Source of the DNA: an uncultured Lachnobacterium sp.
GTDB taxonomy: Bacteria; Bacillota; Clostridia; Lachnospirales; Lachnospiraceae
DNA: 64,000 bases
Assembly: GCA_900550545.1 (NCBI GenBank)
Contig: URSS01000009.1
Coordinates: 10,414-74,413, forward strand
Reading direction: 5' to 3'
The translations under genes and the position numbers were made by a program. This document shows positions 58,583-64,000 of the stretch, one piece after another. Numbering within the stretch: position 1 is the first letter of the stretch; every line of letters begins with the position of its first letter. The notes under the pieces were generated by a model that saw nothing but the letters and a program-made list of their open reading frames with translations, was not told where the DNA came from and did no database searches.

Positions 58583-60143
58583 GGAATTAAAGAAGCAGAT
58601 TTTAAAACAGAATATACAAAAAGGTAAAGCTTTTACACAGATGACACTGGATGATGACTGTATCGTAAAAGACAGTAAGCCGGATATTATTAAAATTATA
58701 CATACCAAAGGCAGTATTGTCTTTGAAGAATCCAAGGTAAATAATCAGATGGTGTGGGTGACTGGCAAATTGAAATTCATGGTGCTATACCGTAGTGATG
58801 GAAATGCAGGAAAAGTGGAAACACTTTCGGATACCATTGATTTTGGTGAAAAAATCATGATGGATGAACTTGAGGAACTGGATACAGTTAAGCTGAGTGG
58901 AAAGCTGGAGGATTTATCCATTACAGCAATTAATTCGAGAAAACTCGCCGTTCGTGCTGTTGTAGGAATTACTGCGGTATCGGAACAGATGCGGGAGGAG
59001 AAATTGGTCAGCGGGGCGGAGGGGGAAGACGATATTCAGCAGAAACAGGAAACAAGGCAGATGCTTCTTCTTGTTACATCAAAAAAGGACATCTTACGCA
59101 CGCATAATGAAATGAATCTTCCGGCAGCCAGTCCGAACATCGGAAGAATTCTTTATTACAATGCAGATATTCAGAATAAAGAGGTATCTATGTCCAATGA
59201 CCGCGTACAGGTGCAGGGCATAGCACATCTGAATGTATTGTATAGCAGTCTGGAAGGACAGTTGGAGTGGTATGATGCCATGGTGCCTTTTTCCGGAACG
59301 ATGGATTGTGAGGGCGCAGATGCGCAAGCACTGTACTGGATCGTGATCACGCCGGCAGATATCGAGCTGGAAGCTGCGGCAGACTATGATGGGGAAATGC
59401 GCAGTCTGCATCTGGATATGGTGTTTGATGTCAGTCTGAAAATCTGGGAAGAAAAAGAGGAGACGATCCTTTCGGATATTTATGCTTTGAGCAAGCATCT
59501 GACACCGGAAAAAGAACTGATGAAGACTACAAAGCTTGTAATCAAGAATGAGGCAAAACTGCGCGTATCCCAGCAGATGAAACTTGATGAAGGACAGGAA
59601 AAAATTCTGCAGCTTTGTTCCTATGAAGGATCCGCAGATATTGATTCTGTGGAAGTGATTGACAATGGACTGAAAGTTGAGGGGATTTTGAGTGTATACA
59701 TTTTATATGCAACGGTGGATGACAGTTCGCCACTTGCCCGTGCTTTTGAGCAGATTCCATTCACGCAGGTCATTGATGTGCCGGGACTTCGCAAGGACAA
59801 TCGCAATATCCGCTATGAACTGGAACCGGGAATGGATCAGCTGCAGGTAAATCTGCTGGATAATGAACGCTATGAAATCAAGGCTGCATTATCCGTTACA
59901 GCACTGGTGCTCGAGGAAGACTATACAGAAAAAATTGTGGATGTCCGGGAAAGCGAGCTGGATATGGAGCAGCTTCAACGCCAGCCTGGTATCACGGGCT
60001 ATATAGTACAGCCACAGGAAAGCTTGTGGGATATAGCCAGAAGGTATCATACGACAGAGGAGGGGATTCTTGCCACAAATGGTTTAAAGACAGCGAATGT
60101 CAAAGCCGGAGATAAAATCATTATTGTCAAAAGCGTTGGCTGA
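58581..60143 (+). CDS. sipL: SipL-like spore envelope protein (DUF3794-LysM)
   Basis: A 520-residue protein starting with TTG 7 nt after GAGAGGG. It carries repeated DUF3794 (SPOCS) segments: VKDSKPDIIKIIHTKGSIVF and DNGLKVEGILSVYILYATVD mark two of them. A C-terminal LysM domain (~472-517) reads GYIVQPQESLWDIARRYHTT. This is the architecture of SipL, which in Clostridioides difficile binds SpoIVA to anchor the coat. It has no signal peptide and acts in the mother cell. Its start is buried in the veg terminator. Confidence 0.88.
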   Translation: MELKKQILKQNIQKGKAFTQMTLDDDCIVKDSKPDIIKIIHTKGSIVFEESKVNNQMVWVTGKLKFMVLYRSDGNAGKVETLSDTIDFGEKIMMDELEELDTVKLSGKLEDLSITAINSRKLAVRAVVGITAVSEQMREEKLVSGAEGEDDIQQKQETRQMLLLVTSKKDILRTHNEMNLPAASPNIGRILYYNADIQNKEVSMSNDRVQVQGIAHLNVLYSSLEGQLEWYDAMVPFSGTMDCEGADAQALYWIVITPADIELEAAADYDGEMRSLHLDMVFDVSLKIWEEKEETILSDIYALSKHLTPEKELMKTTKLVIKNEAKLRVSQQMKLDEGQEKILQLCSYEGSADIDSVEVIDNGLKVEGILSVYILYATVDDSSPLARAFEQIPFTQVIDVPGLRKDNRNIRYELEPGMDQLQVNLLDNERYEIKAALSVTALVLEEDYTEKIVDVRESELDMEQLQRQPGITGYIVQPQESLWDIARRYHTTEEGILATNGLKTANVKAGDKIIIVKSVG

Positions 60144-60199
60144 TGTTAGTATTTTCATAGGCTGTCAAAAGCCTTGAGGGAAGGAACGAAGGAGAGGTT

Positions 60200-61417
60200 A
60201 TGGAAAACAATCACGATAACGAATTTGAAAAGAAACCATATGATCCGGATGCGCAGTATGGATTTCCGTCACGAAACAACAGTACATCCAGGGGATACAA
60301 TTTAAACGGAACTTATTATGAAAGTTCCAGCAATTACGAAGATTATGCAGATGTAGATTCCAAAGGAATGGAATATGAAAGCCAGGATCGTGACACACAA
60401 AATTACGACACAGACATATATGGGCAAAATACATATACATTCGGCGCGCAGGGCATGGCAAATAATAGCACACCGCCGTTGGATAAGAAAGGACGTCCAT
60501 TGAAGAATAAATTTGCATCAAGGCTTGCCTGGGGCATTATTTTGACTATGGGCTCTTTTCTTTTTGGATTTGGCCTTGCACCGGTTTATATAGCCACAAT
60601 CTTGAGCATTATAGCCATTGTGTTTGCGTTTCAGCAGAATGTGGCATATACACAGGGAGATTGGGACACCTATAAACGAAAGACTAAAACTTCAGGAATA
60701 CTGCTTTGGATAGCAGGAATTATCATCATGATCTGGATTGTAATTTTGATTGTGGCAGGTGTATGGCTGTATAAGGAATATAGTGTAAGTTCTGAAATGA
60801 AAGATCTTTTCCATTCGCAGCAGGACTATACTTATACCGACACAATAGAATCTGGAAAAGTGAACGAAGAACTAGGAACCCAGACGGATGTCGAAGAAAA
60901 CAACAATTATGAATATACTGGAAAAATCAGCAGTAAGCCAGAAGACTTTAATGTATTCACGATTGAAGGGGAAAAAATATCGGTACCGCTTTCTGTAAAA
61001 AAATTTCAGAAGACAGGGTTTGAGTTAAAAGAAAACAGCTTAAAGGAAAGGATTGAACCGCAAAATGACAGCGGATTTGCATACTATACCAAGGATGACC
61101 AGTATCTGGGAACACTGTTTATCACCAACAATACAGACGAAAAAATCAAGGCAAAAGACGGTGTCATAGAGACTATTGTAATCAGTGGCTACGAGGGTGC
61201 AGATATTACTTTTGTCGGTGGATTGCGCATGGGAGAATCAACCATGGAAGATGTGATCAATGTTCTGGGCAGCGATTACATAAGCAAAAGTGAGTATGAC
61301 AACCGCATATATATGCAATGGAGATATACGGAGGATACCGGAACAAGAATTGAAACGGGCTTTTTGGATGGGAAGCTGAATGAAGTCTGGATTGTAAATG
61401 AAGAAGAGACAAAATAA
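60200..61417 (+). CDS. Membrane protein with long hydrophilic N-terminus
   Basis: A 405-residue protein I do not recognise. Residues 1-105 are hydrophilic, Asn/Tyr/Asp-rich and probably disordered. Two hydrophobic segments at ~110-145 are followed by another at ~170-195 (LLWIAGIIIMIWIVILIVAG). The last ~200 residues are a soluble, probably extracellular beta-rich domain (FTIEGEKISVPLSVKKF; GLRMGESTMEDVINVLGSDY; MQWRYTEDTG). GAAGGAGAGGTT precedes the ATG. Confidence 0.7.
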   Translation: MENNHDNEFEKKPYDPDAQYGFPSRNNSTSRGYNLNGTYYESSSNYEDYADVDSKGMEYESQDRDTQNYDTDIYGQNTYTFGAQGMANNSTPPLDKKGRPLKNKFASRLAWGIILTMGSFLFGFGLAPVYIATILSIIAIVFAFQQNVAYTQGDWDTYKRKTKTSGILLWIAGIIIMIWIVILIVAGVWLYKEYSVSSEMKDLFHSQQDYTYTDTIESGKVNEELGTQTDVEENNNYEYTGKISSKPEDFNVFTIEGEKISVPLSVKKFQKTGFELKENSLKERIEPQNDSGFAYYTKDDQYLGTLFITNNTDEKIKAKDGVIETIVISGYEGADITFVGGLRMGESTMEDVINVLGSDYISKSEYDNRIYMQWRYTEDTGTRIETGFLDGKLNEVWIVNEEETK

Positions 61418-61434
61418 ATGAGGGGCTGTATCAC

Positions 61435-61479
61435 GCGGAGAATTACATTATATGATTCTCCGCTCGTGAGCAGCTTCTT
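61435..61479 (+). terminator. Probable terminator after the membrane-protein gene
   Basis: GCGGAGAAT and ATTCTCCGC form a perfect 9-bp stem around 11 nt; TTCTTTTT lies 10 nt further on. The remaining ~230 nt before the next gene are AT-rich, with no recognised riboswitch and no coding sequence. Confidence 0.55.
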
Positions 61480-61711
61480 TTTGTTACTCCTTTTTTAAAC
61501 CGCCATCCTCCTTCTGCAATTCTGTCTAAAATCGTGTTGGAAAACAGAAGGGGGACGGCGGGGGAAAGCATGGAAAAACGAAAAGACATAAGCTGCAAAC
61601 CACTCTTCTTGAGAAAATATTTAAAAAAGTATAAAAGGTGTGAAAAACAGTAGAAAAAAAATGCATTTTGTGACAAAATAGAAGTAAGCGATTAAAGTTA
61701 GGAGGCATTCT

Positions 61712-62944
61712 ATGCGTTTTCATAAACAAAACAAAAAAACAAGTAAAATACATAACCGCATTTATTCTGCTGTATTAGTATTTGCCCTTGCGGCATCACT
61801 GGTGGCCGGTGCCGTCAGCGTTTCACCGACAGACACTTACGCGAAGACAGCGAAACAGAAGCGAGACGAGGCAAAGAAGAATTTAAGTGATACCAACAAC
61901 AAGATTGATGATATCAAAGATAATCAGGCAGATGTCAAGAGTGATATCGCACAGACTTCCAAGGATCTGAAGAGCCTTATGTCGAAGCAGGAGACACTGA
62001 AACAGAACATTAAGGACAAGCAGGCTGAGGTCGAGCAGGCAAACCGGGAGCTGGTGGATGCACAGACAAAGGAAGATGAAGAGTACAAGGCAATGAAGCT
62101 TCGTATTCAGTATATGTACGAGAATAGTACAGATAATTCCCTGTGGACAGCAATTATAGAGTCCGATGGTCTTGCAGACATGCTCAATCGTATAGAATAT
62201 GTCAGTGACCTTTATCAATCAGACCGGCAGCTGATGAAGCAGTATCAGGCCGCAGTTAAGGAAGTAGAAGACTGGACGGTACAGCTTGCGGATGATATGA
62301 ACAATCTTCTTGCATTGCAGGACAAATATGAGAAACAGCAGGGGGAAATGAATACACTTCTTGCCAAACTCGAAAAGAAAAAAGACAAATATGCACAGCA
62401 GCTTGCGGATGCAAAGGAGCAGGCAAAGGATTACCAGAAGACCATTGATGAGCAGAATGAAATTATTCGTCAGCAGGAAGCTGCCGCAGCAAGACAGAAT
62501 GCTGCTACATACGATGGTGGCGGTTCGGGAGCAAGTGGAGGAATGGGTTCCGATTCTTATCTCCAGGATTCTTCCTATAATCCATCTAATGCTACCAGTG
62601 TAAGCGGTGAAGCAGTTGTAGCTTATGCACAGCAGTTCGTGGGAAATCCGTATGTATGGGGAGGAAACAGTCTTACAAATGGTGTAGACTGTTCTGGTTT
62701 TGTACACTTGATATATGCGCATTTTGGAATCAGTACCCCTCGCTATTCCCAGGCGTTTAAGAGCGTGGGACAGCCGGTAGCTTATCAGAATATTCAGGCC
62801 GGAGATGTTGTAGTATATCCGGGACATGTGGCAATCTATATCGGAAACGGATGTATTGTAGAGGCTCAGTCTACACGTGCCGGAATTACAAACACAAGAC
62901 CGGTAAATTGTCATACCATTACAGCCATCCGTCGTCTGGTATAA
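61712..62944 (+). CDS. Secreted NlpC/P60 peptidoglycan hydrolase with coiled-coil domain
   Basis: A 410-residue secreted enzyme. A signal peptide (~1-44) precedes a long coiled coil (~45-265, PcsB/CwlO-like) that usually autoinhibits and docks to FtsEX-type activators. A Gly/Ser-rich linker follows, then the NlpC/P60 domain (~300-410) with catalytic Cys in GVDCSGFVHLIY, His in YPGHVAIYIG and a third His in NCHTI. It cuts peptide stems of peptidoglycan in growth or division. GGAGG precedes the ATG. Confidence 0.92.
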   Translation: MRFHKQNKKTSKIHNRIYSAVLVFALAASLVAGAVSVSPTDTYAKTAKQKRDEAKKNLSDTNNKIDDIKDNQADVKSDIAQTSKDLKSLMSKQETLKQNIKDKQAEVEQANRELVDAQTKEDEEYKAMKLRIQYMYENSTDNSLWTAIIESDGLADMLNRIEYVSDLYQSDRQLMKQYQAAVKEVEDWTVQLADDMNNLLALQDKYEKQQGEMNTLLAKLEKKKDKYAQQLADAKEQAKDYQKTIDEQNEIIRQQEAAAARQNAATYDGGGSGASGGMGSDSYLQDSSYNPSNATSVSGEAVVAYAQQFVGNPYVWGGNSLTNGVDCSGFVHLIYAHFGISTPRYSQAFKSVGQPVAYQNIQAGDVVVYPGHVAIYIGNGCIVEAQSTRAGITNTRPVNCHTITAIRRLV

Positions 62945-62946
62945 TT

Positions 62947-63645
62947 ATGAATGCTATGGAGAAACGAAGAAAAAGTGGTGGTAAACGATGGATCATTACC
63001 ATAATATTATGTGTATTGATTATTGTTTTGGGTCTTTTCTCCCGATGGAAAAACCGGCAGCTCGCTCCAATCGACTATAAGAATTCACTGGAAAAGACGG
63101 TGTTTGAGATCAATGGAACATCTTTGACACTTCGAAATATGGCATTTTATGTGACTTATGAAGAGGCGGAAGTGGCGAAGCAGGCGATGGAATATGACGA
63201 GGAGGATCCGAAACATTACTGGAATACCCGGTTGAATGGCACCTACGTCAGAGTGGCAGCGCGCAATGCCGCAATACAGATGGCGATTCATGATGAGCTT
63301 TTTTATCAGATGGCGATGGAAGAAGGCATCGAACTGACTGACGAAGAGGAAAAATCGTATCGTATGACGGAACAGGATTTCTGGGGAGATATGGTAGATG
63401 CAGACAAAGATGTTCGCATTGGCGTATCGGAAAAAGATATTGCAGAGACAATGCATAAGATTGCATTGGCACAGAAATACCAGGAAATCTACGCGGCTCT
63501 TCAAAATGACGAAAAGGATGATTACAATTTCTCGGAAGATGCATACAAGCAGCTTCTTGAGAAACAAAAATATAAAATTAATGAAAAAGTGTGGAAGCGG
63601 GTAAGCTTTGGCACAATTACCCTGGATTATCAGGAAGAAAATTAA
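62947..63645 (+). CDS. Membrane-anchored hypothetical protein, SurA/PrsA N-domain-like
   Basis: A 232-residue protein with one N-terminal helix (~14-33) and a helical outer domain. VFEINGTSLTLRNMAFYV and the following helices recall the N-terminal chaperone domain of SurA/PrsA-like foldases, but no isomerase domain is present. It starts 2 nt after the hydrolase stop with no good ribosome-binding site (an ATG three codons on is an alternative), so it is probably coupled to the hydrolase gene. A role in exporting or folding that hydrolase is conceivable. Confidence 0.6.
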   Translation: MNAMEKRRKSGGKRWIITIILCVLIIVLGLFSRWKNRQLAPIDYKNSLEKTVFEINGTSLTLRNMAFYVTYEEAEVAKQAMEYDEEDPKHYWNTRLNGTYVRVAARNAAIQMAIHDELFYQMAMEEGIELTDEEEKSYRMTEQDFWGDMVDADKDVRIGVSEKDIAETMHKIALAQKYQEIYAALQNDEKDDYNFSEDAYKQLLEKQKYKINEKVWKRVSFGTITLDYQEEN

Positions 63646-63665
63646 ATAGGAAAGAAGAAAAAATT

Positions 63666-64000
63666 ATGTCAGCAAAAATTGGTAGAAATGATCCATGTTG
63701 GTGTGGAAGTGGTAAGAAGTACAAGGTGTGTCATGCAGCTTTCGATGACAAGATTGCTCATTTTGCACAGTTGGGACATCGTGTTCCGACAAGAGATCTG
63801 ATCAAGACACCCGACCAGATTGCAGGAATCAAGGAGAGCGCCAAGATTAATGTGGCCGTACTTGATTACATTGAGAAGAATATTCATGCAGGCATGAATA
63901 CAGCGGAAATTGACAAGATTGTTTATGATATGACAACAAGCATGGGAGGTATCCCGGCACCGCTCAACTACGAAGGTTATCCATACAGTGTATGTACTTC
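63666..64000 (+). CDS. map: Methionine aminopeptidase with SEC-C zinc motif (partial)
   Basis: The visible 111 residues start with a SEC-C zinc motif (GRNDPCWCGSGKKYKVCH, Cys-x-Cys..Cys-His) and continue into a type I methionine aminopeptidase: IKTPDQIAGIKESAKINVAV and GIPAPLNYEGYPYSVCTS. It removes the initiator Met from new proteins. SEC-C-tagged forms are known in Firmicutes, and the motif is thought to help ribosome docking. AGGAAAGAAG precedes the ATG. The metal-binding residues lie beyond the window. Confidence 0.9.
   Translation, partial: MSAKIGRNDPCWCGSGKKYKVCHAAFDDKIAHFAQLGHRVPTRDLIKTPDQIAGIKESAKINVAVLDYIEKNIHAGMNTAEIDKIVYDMTTSMGGIPAPLNYEGYPYSVCT

Noticed and set aside
61480..61711. 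Possible riboswitch in the leader of the NlpC/P60 gene
   Set aside because: Leaders of cell-wall hydrolases can carry c-di-AMP riboswitches, but I found none of the conserved core here.

Overview
The window looks like chromosomal DNA of an anaerobic, spore-forming and probably flagellated Firmicute of the Lachnospiraceae (Roseburia / Agathobacter / Eubacterium rectale type). This rests on moderate-to-low GC with strong GGAGG ribosome-binding sites, occasional TTG starts, spore genes (spoVT, a sipL-like DUF3794-LysM gene), veg, a sigma-28 type promoter on a FliD-like gene, YesN/YesM regulators, CxxxEHxHxxxC surface repeats, and many cyclic-di-GMP proteins. I see no rRNA, tRNA, CRISPR array, phage or transposase gene.

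Layout. 0-6.3 kb: end of an SGNH hydrolase, a GGDEF-EAL protein with a degenerate GGDEF, an esterase, a membrane acyltransferase overlapping an XRE-AbrB regulator, and a zinc-ribbon membrane protein. 6.3-8.2 kb: an aldo/keto reductase and a divergent LysR gene with a perfect palindrome between them. 8.2-13 kb (minus strand): a five-gene unit of ECF-S-like diguanylate cyclase, response regulator, ABC ATPase, ABC permease and histidine kinase. 13-14.4 kb: HAD phosphatase, DNA-deoxyinosine glycosylase, and an old-yellow-enzyme remnant. 14.5-25.6 kb: a galactose uptake and sensing island (mglBAC, YesN/YesM, two further sugar-binding proteins, an acetyltransferase). 25.6-28 kb: decayed small genes and a DUF3791/DUF3990 toxin-antitoxin-like cassette. 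28-36.9 kb: ABC exporter, broken azlD carrying a MITE-like insertion, MarR with a TSUP permease, a FliD-like gene, galM, a hydroxyacid dehydrogenase and a radical SAM protein. 36.9-50.4 kb: an LTA-synthase-like enzyme, a DHH-HAD fusion, aroE-aroK, YesL, a 1005-residue double-binding-protein diguanylate cyclase, a Big_2 protein, a PilZ-tailed chemoreceptor and spoVT. 50.5-64 kb: a Cys/His-repeat surface protein, PBP1A, glucokinase, plsC, a PrcB-like lipoprotein, veg, sipL, an NlpC/P60 hydrolase, and the start of a SEC-C methionine aminopeptidase.

The most striking observation is the galactose system. The binding protein encoded just before mglA has its segments in circularly permuted order. 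This can be checked inside the window, because a second binding protein about 8 kb downstream has the normal order. The matching permease carries an extra charged, coiled-coil-like cytoplasmic N-terminus of about 210 residues. A histidine kinase and response regulator with two extra binding proteins follow and probably sense the same sugar.

A second theme is cyclic-di-GMP: two diguanylate cyclases with transport-protein-derived sensor domains, one GGDEF-EAL protein and one PilZ chemoreceptor. A third is a 212-bp mobile element present in two nearly identical copies. One copy interrupts the last codons of azlD, and removing it restores the expected protein end.
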